Assembly: GCA_963784195.1 (NCBI GenBank)
Contig: CAWARA010000036.1
Location: 62,001 to 126,000 of the forward strand
Source: CAVQAH01 sp963784195
GTDB taxonomy: Bacteria > Acidobacteriota > Vicinamibacteria > Vicinamibacterales > 2-12-FULL-66-21
Reading direction: 5' to 3'
Length of the DNA stretch: 64,000 bases
The notes beneath the pieces were generated by a model. The model ran no database searches. It was not told where the DNA came from and worked only from the letters and a program-made list of their open reading frames with translations. The translations under genes were made by a program, and so were the position numbers. Shown piece after piece: positions 44,282 through 55,790 of the stretch. Within the stretch, counting starts at the first letter, position 1; the number at the start of each line of letters is the position of its first letter.

Positions 44282-45397
44282 CGCGGCGGTGCGAGTCCAC
44301 CAGCACGCGCGCAATCGCCTCTATCCAGCGCGCATCGCCCAGCGCGTCATCCACGCCGATGGCTGGTGGGCGGCCCGCCAGCACCGACTCCCGGAAATGA
44401 TGGAGCTCCTCGCGGAATGCCTCTTCGTACGACACCGTGTGCTGTTCAACCACCAGTGCGCCGTCGTCCATCCGCTCGACGGTGAGGGGCGTCGGCGCGT
44501 GTCGAAGATAGGGCGAAGGAAACGCGAGCGTCACCCGCCGCTCGGGGCTGATGAACCGAAGCTGCTCCTGGTAATGTGCGACGTCTGGTACGGAGATCCA
44601 GTTGATCACCACGCGAACGTCGCCGGCAAACCGCGTGAGCGATGTTTGCGCCATTCCCGTCCCGCCACGTGTGCGCCGCCAGCACTTCGGCAGGTTCGCC
44701 AAGAATCCCTCGAAGCGCGTTGAGATCATGAATCACGCTGGTGAGCAGCACGAAGAGGGCCATGCGGACCGCCATCGGCGCGTCGGGACCCACGGTCGCG
44801 TCGAGGAGTGGCCGAATCTCAGGCGTACTGGCCTGACGGACTGCAAGCCGGTCCATCTGCTGCTCGCTCATCTCCTCTGCTGACCGTCGAGGCAACAGCG
44901 CGTGATGCCGGCGAAATGCCTCCTCGTCCGGGTGGAGCACGGTGACGTCGACGAAGCGAAGGTTCCGAAGGCGCCGCACCTCGCTCGCGCGTCCGCTGGT
45001 AGGCCGGATCGAACCGCTTGTGATATCCGACCATGACGACGATCCCGCTGCCTCGGGCCGCGCGCGCGATCGCCTCGGTTTCAGAAAGGCTGAACCCCAG
45101 GGGTTTCTCCACGAACAGATGTTTGCCGGCCTCGAGCGCCGCGAGCGCGAAATCACGGTGGGAGCCTGAAGCGAGCACCAGCACGGCCTCGACGGCCGGA
45201 TCCCCGAGGAGTTCTCGAAAATCCGTCGTCCGGCGCTCGACGTGATACCGCGCACCGACAGCATCGAGGGTGGACCGATCGATGTCGGCGAGGCCGATGA
45301 CGTCGAAGAGATCAGGGCGTTCAGCCAGGGTCGGCAGGTGCATCATCTGCGCGATGGCACCGCAGCCGATCACGGCGACGCGGAGGGGACGACTCAC
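44271..45397 (-). CDS. Gfo/Idh/MocA-family oxidoreductase, two frameshifts
   Basis: Starts at GTG 45397 (VSRPLRVAVIGCGAIAQ, NAD(P)-binding G-x-G-x-x-A/G). The family lysine is in GKHLFVEKPLGFSLSE, followed by VMVGYHKRFDPAYQR. +1 shifts at about 44980 and 44655 split the C-terminal beta domain; pieces LRNLRFVDVTVLHPDEEAF, FVLLTSVIHDLNALRGILGE and VRVVINWISVPDVAHYQEQL line up in order. Substrate is a sugar or inositol derivative oxidised with NAD(P). Last gene of the ten-gene minus-strand operon. Confidence 0.85.
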
Positions 45398-45444
45398 GGC
45401 AGGACGGCGAGGTGGGACAGGACGCCCCACCTCGCTGATGGTGG

Positions 45445-48400
45445 CTAGAACGTGACCCGGGCGCTGATCTGCATGATTCTCGGATCGCCTGACAGCGTCG
45501 AGATCGTGCCGAACGTCGCCGAGTCCGAGATGTTCCGGTTTGGGATACCGAAATTGACGCGATCGAACACGTTGAAAATATCCCACCGTAATGTGGCTGC
45601 CGCCCGCCCACCGAGCCGGATGCGGCGCTGCACCGTCATGTCGAAGCTCTGCCAGTCTGGTCCGCGGAGTCGGTTGCGCACCACGTTACCGAAGGTGCCG
45701 TTTGGAACAGCCTGAAAGGCCGTCGTGGTGAACCACTGCTCAACGGTCTCCGGGCCCTCCGGACTCCCTGTTTGATTGGGCAGGCCGGTCATGCCAAGAC
45801 CCACGTTGTTGTTGCCTTGAGTGATCATGTACGGGCGGCCGGAACGCCACGCGAAGATGCCTGACACAACCCAATCACGCGCCAGCCAGTGCTGTCCGAG
45901 CGGCAGCTCCACGACGAAATTCGTGCCGAACCGGTGGCGGACGTCGTAGTCGCTCGGGCCGTACCAGGTAGTGAGGTCACGGGAATTCTGTGGGAACGAG
46001 GCGGAGCCCTGGGTCGAGAGATGCTCCGAGGTGTTGTCCTTCGAGTCTCCCAGCGTATACGAAGCGCCGAACGAGTAGCCCTGCGCGAAGCGCTTCTCCA
46101 CGCCGACGTCCACACCCTTGTATTCGGATTTGCCGGTCTGCGAGCGCCACTCGATGAAGCCGAAGTTCGGGTACGGCAGGAGGCCCAGCGCGTTGTCGCC
46201 AGCGCTGTTCGGTAGCGGCTGGTTAAGGTTGATCAGCCTTCCGAGGTTGCTCCCTCTCGTGTAAATGAAGTCGGCCGTCAGCAACATGCCCGTCAACAGC
46301 TCGCGCTGAAATCCGACGCTCGCCTGATTCATCATGGTTTTAGGCGCATCGTTCGCAACCGCGCGGATGCGCAGCGGGCGCAGCTGACCAGCGGCCGGAT
46401 CGAGATTGGGTGGCGTCAGGAACCCCGCCGGGATCCCGTCGCGTAGGAAGAAGATTGGCGATCCGGACGTTCGCGTCAGCGTGTTGTTGATCAGACCGGG
46501 AACGTTCAGCGCGAGCTGGTCCTCGCTGCCAACGCGATCGAACAGATTATAGAAGATGCCCCATCCGCCCCTGATGACGGTCTTCTCATCGAGTGAGTAG
46601 ACCGCGCCCACGCGGGGGGCGAAGTTGTTCGTGTCCGGTTTGACGAGCCCCCGCTCCTCGAGTGAACCGTCGCTGGCGAATACGAGGCTGCCGCCCGCCG
46701 GGTCAAAATTTGTCTGCGCGTTGCTGGCCTCGTAGGCAGGCGTGATGAAGTCGTAGCGCAGTCCGACGTTTAGCGACAGCTGCGACGTCACCTTCCAATC
46801 GTCCTGGGCGAAGAACATCGTCGCCCAGTGCCTCTGGTCCACGACCCAGACGTTCGAGAGCGCAAAATCCGAAACGTAGCCCAGCAGAAAGTCGGCCATG
46901 GCGCACTGGAGTCCGCAGGTAGTGGTCCCGGTGAACGCGTTGCTGCGGAAACGCAGGGCGCCGCGGGTGGACGGGACGTCGAGGTACTCGTTGGACATCG
47001 GCGCCAGGACGTTGCCGCCGAATTTGAAGGCGTGGTTGCCGCGAAGCCAGGACAGCGTGTTGAGGAACTCGAACTGGTTCGTATGCTGGAACTTCGGCAG
47101 AAAGTCCGGCGACCCGAGGCGCCCGAGGCCCGAGCCGCCGAAGTATCCGTCGATGGTGATCCCGGGGAACCCTCCGGCCACGGCCGGATCGGTAATCGAC
47201 CCGGGAATGGTCGCGGCGGGTGGCGGCGTCAGGCCGAACGCCTGGTGCACAGCGTCGGAATCAGCCTTGGACCAGGAGACGCGGACCTCATTGACGATGG
47301 TATTCGAAAGGATGCGTGTCCAACCTCCGACGAGCGCGTTGGTTTTGATCGTTTGATCGCCGAACGCTGACGTGCTCGTGCCATCGATGACGCCGCCAAA
47401 GGCCCCGGGGATCTGGCGGGTGCGGTTGGAGTAGATATACCGTCCAAAAATACTGTCGTTGGCGTTCGGCCGCCAGTCGACTCGGCTCAGAAGCCGGTCG
47501 GAATCGTCGATCAAGTCCGCGAGACGGAAGAAATTGTTGGCCCCCGCCTGGTTGGGCAACGGCACGAGCGCGATGATCGCGGCGGCGTAAGGATCGATCA
47601 TCGCGGACGGGATCCTGTTGTCGCTGAAATTGACGCCATTGACGGGATTGCGGATCGCGGTAGAGAAGATGCCGGCGCGCTCGTCAGCCGTGGGTACTCG
47701 GGTGATCCGCGTCACGCCGCGCGTGATCCGCGTGCCCTCGTAATCCACAAAGAAAAACGCATTGTCCCTGATGAGGGGTCCGCCAATATTCCCACCAAAC
47801 TGGTTCTGATCGTTCGCCGGCTTGGGAGAACCGGCGCGCTTCGAGAAGAAGTCGATGGAGTCCATGGAATCGTTGCGGAAAAACTCATACGCGGTTCCCC
47901 TGAAAACGTTCGTTCCTGACTTCGTCGACACGCTCACCGCTGCGCCCGGCGACCGCCCGTACTCGGCGGAGTACGGGCTCGTGATGACCTTGAACTCCTG
48001 GATAGCGTCCACCGAGGGACGGGACACCTGTGACGTCAGTTCCTGGACGTTCTCGGAGATGCTGTTGTTGTCGACGCCATCGAGCAGGAAATTGTTCTGC
48101 AGGGATCGCGCCCCGTGGACGTTGATGCCTCCTGTGCGCCCGAACGACGTCCCTCCACCCTGCTCGGTGTAGCGATCCCCCATCACGCCCGGCACCAGTG
48201 CCAGCAAGTCATCCCAGTTGCGAATCGCCAGCGGGAGGTTCGCCATCTGAACCTGCGGGATGACGCCCCCGAGCGTTGCGTCGCTGGAGTTGATCAACTG
48301 CGTCGATTCCCCCACGGTGACAGTCTCCGCGAAAGTCCCGACCTCGAGCGAGAGGTCAACTCTGGCGCGCTGACCGACTTCGAGCGTGACGACTTGCGAG

Positions 48401-48666
48401 GCTTTCTTGAAGCCGCTCAACTCGACGTCGATCTGGTACTTACCGGGAATCAGATTGACGACCAGGTACGACCCGGTCTCGGTCGTCTGTTGTCGCGAAG
48501 CGACGTTGGTGCCAAGATTCGTGACGACGACAGTCGCGCCCGGCAGGACCGCTCCGCCTGTATCCTTGACAAGGCCCGTGAGCGTGGCCCGATCTACCTG
48601 GGCAAACACAGCGCTCGACGAAGCGAGCGCAACAAGAAGCGCCGCAGCGAGCACAGATCGATTCAT
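45445..48666 (-). CDS. Oar-like TonB-dependent receptor 3
   Basis: 1073 residues from ATG 48666, with a signal peptide (SVLAAALLVALASSSAVFAQ), carboxypeptidase-regulatory domain (TGLVKDTGGAVLPGATVVVT), plug (VIPQVQMANLPLAIRNWDDL, NNFLLDGVDNNSIS) and a large barrel ending MQISARVTF. The plug lacks the LNGR box of receptors 1 and 2 and has LAIRNWD instead, so it belongs to a different subgroup. It is placed between the ABC importer ATPase gene and the oxidoreductase gene on the same strand, so its ligand is probably the glycoside this operon handles. Confidence 0.92.
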   Translation of the reverse strand: MNRSVLAAALLVALASSSAVFAQVDRATLTGLVKDTGGAVLPGATVVVTNLGTNVASRQQTTETGSYLVVNLIPGKYQIDVELSGFKKASQVVTLEVGQRARVDLSLEVGTFAETVTVGESTQLINSSDATLGGVIPQVQMANLPLAIRNWDDLLALVPGVMGDRYTEQGGGTSFGRTGGINVHGARSLQNNFLLDGVDNNSISENVQELTSQVSRPSVDAIQEFKVITSPYSAEYGRSPGAAVSVSTKSGTNVFRGTAYEFFRNDSMDSIDFFSKRAGSPKPANDQNQFGGNIGGPLIRDNAFFFVDYEGTRITRGVTRITRVPTADERAGIFSTAIRNPVNGVNFSDNRIPSAMIDPYAAAIIALVPLPNQAGANNFFRLADLIDDSDRLLSRVDWRPNANDSIFGRYIYSNRTRQIPGAFGGVIDGTSTSAFGDQTIKTNALVGGWTRILSNTIVNEVRVSWSKADSDAVHQAFGLTPPPAATIPGSITDPAVAGGFPGITIDGYFGGSGLGRLGSPDFLPKFQHTNQFEFLNTLSWLRGNHAFKFGGNVLAPMSNEYLDVPSTRGALRFRSNAFTGTTTCGLQCAMADFLLGYVSDFALSNVWVVDQRHWATMFFAQDDWKVTSQLSLNVGLRYDFITPAYEASNAQTNFDPAGGSLVFASDGSLEERGLVKPDTNNFAPRVGAVYSLDEKTVIRGGWGIFYNLFDRVGSEDQLALNVPGLINNTLTRTSGSPIFFLRDGIPAGFLTPPNLDPAAGQLRPLRIRAVANDAPKTMMNQASVGFQRELLTGMLLTADFIYTRGSNLGRLINLNQPLPNSAGDNALGLLPYPNFGFIEWRSQTGKSEYKGVDVGVEKRFAQGYSFGASYTLGDSKDNTSEHLSTQGSASFPQNSRDLTTWYGPSDYDVRHRFGTNFVVELPLGQHWLARDWVVSGIFAWRSGRPYMITQGNNNVGLGMTGLPNQTGSPEGPETVEQWFTTTAFQAVPNGTFGNVVRNRLRGPDWQSFDMTVQRRIRLGGRAAATLRWDIFNVFDRVNFGIPNRNISDSATFGTISTLSGDPRIMQISARVTF

Positions 48667-48798
48667 GATCCCCCCTATTCGGCTCGAAGATGGCCGATAC
48701 AAGTGCGTCCGTCGAACGGCGGCCTGAATTGTATGGGGAAAACTATTCTGCGCGGCGTCCGATGTCAACAGCGGCCGTGCAAACTCCTGACGCACCCA

Positions 48799-49869
48799 TC
48801 AGACCAGCCTCGCTCCCGAGTCCGCGTCGAAGAACAACGCACGTCCTGCGTCTATCGAGAACCAGATCTCGTCCCCCGGCCGAGCCGGGAATTCGGCCGC
48901 GCCGCGGGCCACGAGCCGCTGATCGCTGGTCGTCAGGGTCACGAGCGTTTCGTTGCCGACCGGCTCCACGATCAGGACCCGGCCCACTGACCACCCGTCT
49001 TCCGGCGCGGTCCGGACCAGGATGTCTTCGGGCCGTACGCCGACGTCGAAGCGTGGCGCTCGCGCGAGCGCGGCTCGCTGCGACGGCGAAACCGCCAGAC
49101 GCGTGCCCGCCGACTCGACGCCGCCCCCGCCGCCGAGCGCGCCCGGCCAGACGTTGATCCCAGGGCTTCCGAGGAATTCCGCAACGAACCGGTTGACAGG
49201 CTTGCGATAGAGTTCGAGCGGCGCGCCGACCTGCTCAATCCGACCGCGGCGGAGAATCGCCACGCGGTGACCGAGCGTCATCGCCTCAGCCTGATCGTGG
49301 GTCACATGGATGGTGGTCGTGCCGAGATCCTGCTGGAGCCGCTTCAATTCTGCACGAGTCTGCACTCGCAGCTGGGCGTCCAGGTTCGAAAGCGGTTCGT
49401 CCATCAGGTACACGACGGGGTTCCGAACAATCGCTCTGGCCAGCGCTACACGCTGCTGCTGTCCGCCCGAGAGTTGCGCCGGCCTCCGGTCGAGCCATGG
49501 TGTCATTTCCAGGCGCCGGGCGACATCGAGAACCCGAGGCTTGATGTCCCCCGTACTGACGCGGCGGGCCATCAACGGAAATGCGATGTTCTCGAACACG
49601 CTCATGTGCGGGTAGAGCGCGTAGTTCTGAAACACCATCGCGACGTCACGCTGAGCCGGTGGCACGTCATTGACGACACGGTCACCAATCAGAATGCGGC
49701 CCGAGTCAGCCGACTCGAGTCCGGCCAGCAGCCGAAGGAGCGTGGTCTTGCCGCACCCCGACGGCCCGAGCAGCACCATGCACTCCCCCGCCTGCACCTC
49801 GAGATCAACGTCGTGAAGCGCCACGTGGGGGCCGAAACGTTTGGCGACGTGTTCGAAGCGGACCTGCAT
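48799..49869 (-). CDS. UgpC/MalK-type ABC transporter ATPase
   Basis: 356 residues from ATG 49869. Walker A LLGPSGCGKTTLLRLLAG, Q-loop FQNYALYPHMSV, signature LSGGQQQRVALARAI, Walker B VYLMDEPLSNLDA, H-loop HVTHDQAEAMTL. The C-terminal third is the OB/TOBE regulatory domain (FDVGVRPEDILV). It energises the CUT1 importer encoded upstream (52598-55790). It follows the mannosidase gene with 4 bases between stop and start. Confidence 0.95.
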   Translation of the reverse strand: MQVRFEHVAKRFGPHVALHDVDLEVQAGECMVLLGPSGCGKTTLLRLLAGLESADSGRILIGDRVVNDVPPAQRDVAMVFQNYALYPHMSVFENIAFPLMARRVSTGDIKPRVLDVARRLEMTPWLDRRPAQLSGGQQQRVALARAIVRNPVVYLMDEPLSNLDAQLRVQTRAELKRLQQDLGTTTIHVTHDQAEAMTLGHRVAILRRGRIEQVGAPLELYRKPVNRFVAEFLGSPGINVWPGALGGGGGVESAGTRLAVSPSQRAALARAPRFDVGVRPEDILVRTAPEDGWSVGRVLIVEPVGNETLVTLTTSDQRLVARGAAEFPARPGDEIWFSIDAGRALFFDADSGARLV

Positions 49870-49873
49870 TCGC

Positions 49874-52601
49874 TCAGTGACGTTGAGGGACGATTTCGAT
49901 CGTCTGGATGCGGTGCGGCTGGAGGTCCAGGGTGACCGAGCCTCGGGCCCGCGCACACTTCTTCTGGCGATGTTCAGCCAGGTCGGTGAGGTAGACGGCC
50001 GACATCCGCGCCGGCAAGCTGATCTTCACAGCGGCCGGGAGGTCAGTCGGATTGAACATGCGCATGACGACGCTGGCGCGCTCGTCAGCAACTTTGCAGG
50101 CGCTGAGCACGATGCTGGCGGCCGGTTCCGCGTCCATGCGGATGAAGGACTGCGCGGCTGCCAGCGCGCCGTCTCCCCCACACGGAGAGAATAGTCGCGG
50201 CGGCGCGAGAAGATTTCGCGCTGTCTGGAGCAGATCATCCGAACCTGGAGGCGTCCCTCGCGGGATGAAGGCGAAGCGGAACTCGTGAAGCCCCTGACAC
50301 TGTGCGCCGGGAGCAGGCAGCGCCGGACCGGCGTGACCCTTCCGGGTAGCCAGATCGTTCCGCGAAAGATCGCCGACCGAACGGAGAAGGGTAACTGCGA
50401 TCGCCGGACCTGCGCCGTCCGACACCACCTCATACTCCATCAGCCCGTCCGTGACGACGATCGCGCCGGTCGACTCGTCGCCGGCATCAACGATTGACTG
50501 CATGGGCGCCGCTGCGACCGGCGTCTCCATCAGAGGACCGCCGACTGGCGGTCTGGTCGCAGGCCGCTCGACGATGCCGAACGCCGTGTCGGCTCGATGA
50601 CTGTTCACCGTCCCGGCGCCAGCCGGGCACAGCACTCGCAGACGATGGTCTCGGGTGCGATTGTCGATCCGCGCGACACAGTCGACGATTGCTGCACCAG
50701 CCCGCAGGCGGATTTCGAGCACGACAGGCACCTGGACGACGTCGGCCAGACGCGAAGCACGGTCCGCCGATGCCGCGGCCGGTACCGGGAGCGTCAGGTC
50801 GACTGAGAGCGCCGCAACCAGTGGACCCCATTCGAGCGCACGAACGTGCACAGTCTCAGCGTCCGCGTTGGTCACGCGACGGTCATTCGCAGGTGGCGAA
50901 TAGTTGTACTCGTCGCCCACGTCGCCAACGTCCTCGAACGCGAACACACGCTCGTAATGCGCCCCACTGCGTTTGTCTACGACCTCGACTGCTCCATCAC
51001 CGCGGACTTCCACTCGCACCAGTTCGTTCTCGAGGGCATCTCCATCAAGCCAGGCGCGGGCATCGGGTGCAGCTCCGTTGGCGCGCCCCTTCGATACATG
51101 CACGTCGACCGCGGCGTAGCTCAGGGCAGGGATCGCCTCGACCTCAATGGCAAGATGCATCCGGCGGACCCGGATCGGCACGGGCGGAGCATATCGGCTC
51201 ATTCGATAGCTCACCGCCTCTTCGGTCCGCGTCACCTGAAAAGCAAGCGGGCGACTCAGGTGGTCGGTCACAGCCGACACGTCCGCGGCGCCGAAGAAGA
51301 TGAGCGGCGGCTCGAGCGCTGAGAGATCCAGCTCGCGTCCGGATTCGGCGGGCCCGAGGGGAATCTCGATCGTGCCTTCGACGACGCCGGACCACTCGCT
51401 GCTGTCGGTATTGAGGAGGAGGCTGCGGATGGCTCCGGAAGGGGCGGCCGGGATGTGAGCCCCCAGGTTACGAACGGCGTGTCTCGTAACAGCCTCGGCG
51501 GCTTGAAGGGCCCGTTCGAATCGGGTCACGTTTTCCTCGTGCACCTCGTCGATGCTGCATCCACAGATGCTGTCATGCGGATGATTCTGCAGGAGCGTGC
51601 GCCAGGCGTACTGGAGCATGCCGGTCGCAACCGGGACGCCGGACAGCAGTGCAAAAACAGAGGCCGGCTCCGCCCACCGTTCGATCTCACGCTGGACCCG
51701 GGCATTGCCTTGCTTCAAATACATTCGAGCTGACAGCACTCCGGGAAGCAGGTGCGCGTAGTCTTCTCCTCCGCGCAGCTCTCCGCGCACACTGTGCAGT
51801 GCGTCGGTCCTGTCGGCGAGGGCTGTCGTCACCGCGGCGACATAGGCCGGCAGCGTCGACACATGGGTGTCGTCGGCCTCCGATGCGCCGGGCTCGGTGA
51901 GCGCGTCCACTACCTCCAGAAGAGCCGGGTGTGGTTCGACATGATCGACTCCGACCATCAACAACGCATTCCCGGAAGCTGACCTCTCGAGCTCGCGCCT
52001 CACGATGGCGGTAGCCTCCCGGCGCCTTGGCTCGGGCGACAGCAACGGCAGGCGTAACCCGTTGCAGTACCCTTCCTGAGGCAGGTGCAGGAGAAGCACG
52101 CGGCTCCCATCCGGAGCCTCCCACCAGTACCTCCGCCTTCCGACCTCCGAAGCCTCTCCACAGAATCGCCCCATCGAGTCTGAATCCGGCGAGAATCTGC
52201 GGCATCTGCGCCACATGTCCAAAGGGGTCCGGCATGTATCCGACGCGCATCGCTCCGCCGAACGCCGTTGCCATGCGAATTCCCAGAGCGAGGTTGCGCA
52301 CGAGCGCTTCGCCGCTGACCAGGAACATATCCGGCATCACGTACCAGGGCCCGATCAGGAGTCGGCCTTCGCGGACGCGTCGCCGTACTTCTTTCTCGCG
52401 CTCCGGCCGCACCTCCAGGTAGTCCTCGAGCACGACTGTCTGACCGTCGAGATGGAAGAACGTGAACTGCGGATCGGCTGCCATCCGATCGAGCACCCCG
52501 TCGACGAGATCGACCAGCCGCGCGCGATACTGCTCGAAGGTCAGATACCACTCGCGGTCCCAGTGTGTGTGGGAGATGACGTGGACCTGCGCCGGGCTCA
52601 T
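49874..52601 (-). CDS. GH38 alpha-mannosidase (cytoplasmic, one frameshift near 52131)
   Basis: About 908 residues after correction. The N-terminus VHVISHTHWDREWYLTFEQY supplies the zinc ligands (His13, Asp15). GYMPDPFGHVAQMPQIL contains the nucleophile aspartate, and LLQNHPHDSICGCSIDEVH the remaining zinc ligand and pocket. A +1 base at about 52131 splits GGRKAE from YWWEAPDGSRVLLLHL. The central helical bundle and the two C-terminal beta domains are complete. No signal peptide. It resembles MngB-type enzymes that cleave alpha-mannosides, including mannosylglycerate derivatives, after uptake. The ATG overlaps the permease stop (52598-52601). Confidence 0.92.
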
Positions 52602-53428
52602 CCTTTCGTCGCTCCTGCCGTGAGGCCCGCAACGAAAAATCGCTGTAGCAGCAGGAACGCAGCCATCACCGGCAGCAGGCCGATGAGGCTCGCCGCGGCC
52701 ACCAGCTGCCATTCGGTTTCGTAGCCGCTCTGAAAGCTGAAAATCCCGATGGGCACCGTGAAGCGCTGCTGCGAATCGAGTAACACCAGCGCCAGCCCGA
52801 ATTCGGACCAGTAGGCCGCCAGGTTGAAAATCGCAACCGACGCGAGACCCGGGCCCACCAACGGAAGGGCGACCCTTCGGAACGTCACGGCCCTCGTCGC
52901 GCCGTCCAGAACGGACGCCTCGAACAACGAGGGCGGCAGGGCATCGAAGAAATTCTTCAGCACGACGATGGTGAACGGAAGCTGCACCGAGGCGTAAACC
53001 AGGATGAGTCCGCTGTGCGTGTCCAACAGCCGGAGCCCTGCAATCAGTCCATAGAGCGGCACCAGAAGCACGATCGGTGACACCATTTGTGCGAGGAGCA
53101 ATCCGTTCAGAACGGTCTCGCGCGTCTTGAAGCGCTCTCTCGAGAGCACATATGCCGCCGGCGCACCGATTGCCATGGTCAGCAGGGTGGCAAGGCCCGC
53201 CACGCGTGCGCTGTTCCACAGATACCAGGGCACCTGCGTTTGCCGCAGAACGAATTCGAAGTTGGCGGAGGACGATTCAGGCGACGCCAGCCGTGGAGGG
53301 TACTCATACACTCCGGCTTTGGACTTCAGCGACAGCGAGAAGAGCCAGACCTGGGGCAGCAAAAAAGCGGCGGCAACAGCCACCAGCAGTATGGTCATCA
53401 CGGACTTCCGCGTGCGGCTCGCTGTCAT
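52598..53428 (-). CDS. MalG/UgpE-type carbohydrate ABC permease
   Basis: 276 residues from ATG 53428. Six hydrophobic spans start with VMTILLVAVAAAFLLPQVWL. The EAA loop reads LFEASVLDGATRAVTFRRVALPLVGPG. SGLILVYASVQLPF precedes it as in MalG. Partner of the fused binding protein-permease; the genes overlap by four bases (53425-53428). Confidence 0.93.
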   Translation of the reverse strand: MTASRTRKSVMTILLVAVAAAFLLPQVWLFSLSLKSKAGVYEYPPRLASPESSSANFEFVLRQTQVPWYLWNSARVAGLATLLTMAIGAPAAYVLSRERFKTRETVLNGLLLAQMVSPIVLLVPLYGLIAGLRLLDTHSGLILVYASVQLPFTIVVLKNFFDALPPSLFEASVLDGATRAVTFRRVALPLVGPGLASVAIFNLAAYWSEFGLALVLLDSQQRFTVPIGIFSFQSGYETEWQLVAAASLIGLLPVMAAFLLLQRFFVAGLTAGATKG

Positions 53429-55790
53429 GCAGCGCTCCGTCTCCGGACCAGGCGGATGGCGACGAGCGCGAGCCCGAGGTTCAGCAGCAGCATGATCGTC
53501 GCGACCGCCGCCGCCCGTCCGGCTTCCAGGCTGAAGAAGGCGGAGCGGTACATGTAAAGAGACAGGACCTCGGTGGCGCGTCCGGGACCGCCCCCGGTGA
53601 GCGGCAGCACCAGATCGAATGTATTGAGCGTCGCAATGGTAATCAACGCGAGGTTCAGCGCGATCACCGGCGCAATCTGGGGCAGGATGACCAGCCGTAG
53701 CCGCTGCCACGGGCCGAGCCCTTCGAGGTCGGCGGCCTCGTGCAGCTCGCGCGGAATCCGCTGGAGACCTGCGTATTGCAGGATCATGCTGAACGCACAC
53801 CCGCGCCACGCGTTCGCCACGATGACGGAGCTTAACGCCATCACACCAGAAGAGAGGAATGGCAGCGGCCCGAGACCGAGGAACGACAACCCGTAGTTCG
53901 CAATCCCCGCGCGGTTCTCCATCAGGAGTATCCGCCACAGCACACCGACGAGCACTCCCGGTACGACCCAGGCGCTGACGACGGCGATCCGCGCCAGCGC
54001 TGTCGCGGGCGCCCGCCGCCGCTTCGCGGCGTCGATGAGGATCTGCTATCGCCAGTCCGGTTCCGAACTGGAGCACGATCGACGGAACGACGAAGGCGAG
54101 CGTCACCCCCAGCATCCCGCGGAACTCCGGATCGTTCAGCAGCCCCGCGATCGTGCGCACGCCGTAGGTGTAGTCGCTGCCGTGTGTTCGAGCATCCGTG
54201 AATGCCAGCCGAAGCAGATCGAGAGCCGGATAGGCGAGAAAGAGCGTGACCAGCCCGAGCGCCGGAGCCAGCCAGAGCGACAGCGTCCAGCCCCGGCGGC
54301 CCGTCACGACGAGCACGACAACACACATAAGCGCGGCCGCAAGAGGCGGCAGCAGCTCGACGTAATCAGTGCGTGGCTCAGCTCGCCCGCTGCGCGCGCG
54401 CTGATCGGCGGCAACCTTCTGAACGGACCGCCACGCGTCGTCGACCGCGGCCTCCGGCGTCTTTGCGCCGGAGACGACATGACCCACCGCCAGCTGGAGC
54501 GCCTCGGAGATTGCAGGATATATCGGCACACGACGGGCGGGCATGGCCGTCCACCAGCATGTCGCCGAACTGTGCGTACCAGCGGCTCTCGCGGAACACG
54601 GCGAAATCCCGGTAGACACTGCGCCTGACGGGGAGCTGTCGCGTCGGAATGCTGATGCGCGCGACGTTCTCCGGCGATTCGACAAAGCGCATGAACTCGA
54701 CAGCGGCACGCTGGCGTGCATCGTCGCCCGAGAATGTCACCCAGACCCAGCCGCCCGTTCCGGTGGCCCGTCGCCCGGCGTCCGCCTGGGGAATGTCCGC
54801 GATCTCCCACTTCGCGAACTCCTCCGGAGCGAGCGCCCCCTCCAGCTCCCTGAGCTGCCAGCTGCCGCCGAGGAACATTGCGACGTCGCCAGCCACCGCC
54901 GCCGACGACAGCTGCTGGTAATCGTTGTTCGCGAGCACCGATCGCGGCGAGGCGCCGGTGTCGATGGTTGCCCGCAGGAATTGCAGGAGGCGCACGAGAC
55001 GGTCGCGATTGGGCCCGAGTCCGAAGATCGGCTCCCCGGTCGCATCCACCAGCTCACCGCCCTGCGCCCAGAACATCGGCAGGTGATCGAAGACCGTGGC
55101 TTCCCATCGGCCGGCGTTGTATAGGTACCCTGCGATTCCGTGCTGGCGAGAGATGCGGCTGGCCATCTCCAGCAGCTCGTCCCACGTTCGGGGTGGCTGT
55201 GGAACGAGGTCCTTGCGGTAATACAGCACGCGGCAATCGGTCCCGTGCCACAGGCCGTAGACGCGACCATCGCGATCGCTTAGCGTATCGATCGTGAACG
55301 GCAGAAAATCCGCGCGGTCGACCGCAGGCCAGAACGGATCGAGCGGGCGCACGTGACCGCCGTCCAGGAATAACGGCATCCAGAAACTGTCAACCGACGC
55401 GATATCGGGCAGACGCCCGGCGGCGGCAGCCAGCAGCAGCTTTGCCTTGTGGAGCTCCAGGGCGGGCATCACCGAGACTTCGATCTGGACGTCAGGATGC
55501 GTGCGGGCCCATTGGTAGTAAATGTCCGCGAAGATCTCAGCGACCTCTGGACGCGCGGCGAGATGCGAATAATCCTGCTGCGCCCAAAGCGTCAATCTTA
55601 CGGGCGCGTCGGACCGGCCAATCCGCACAGGGGTAACGAGCGCGGACCGGCAGTCTCCGCCTAGGCACGTGTCCTGAGCCGCGGTGACTGTGGAACCGCT
55701 CAACGCGGCAAGTAGGAGTAGGAGTGCCGAGATTCCTGTCGACAGACCGAACCCTTTACGCCTCGTCCGCGGCCCGATGGTGTCCGTCAT
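53425..55790 (-). CDS. Fused extracellular solute-binding protein and MalF-type permease (two frameshifts)
   Basis: About 787 residues. ATG 55790 (MTDTIGPRTRRKGF) begins a signal/anchor segment (ISALLLLLAALSGSTVTAA), then a complete family-1 solute-binding domain: VRLTLWAQQDYSHLAAR, VSVMPALELHKAKLLLAAAA GRLPDI, KDLVPQPPRTWDELLEMA, GGSWQLREL and the closing helices YPAISEALQLAVGHVVSGAK TPEAAVDDAW. Without any stop the same frame runs into a membrane span (ELLPPLAAALMCVVVLVVTG, about residues 478-497), GRRGW, and the MalF-type spans LSLWLAPALGLVTLFLAYPA and so on, with EAA loop ELHEAADLEGLGPWQRLRLV. +1 shifts lie at about 54545 and 54040, both away from the junction at about 54360. The extra span puts the binding domain outside and the permease N-terminus inside. 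Confidence 0.85.
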
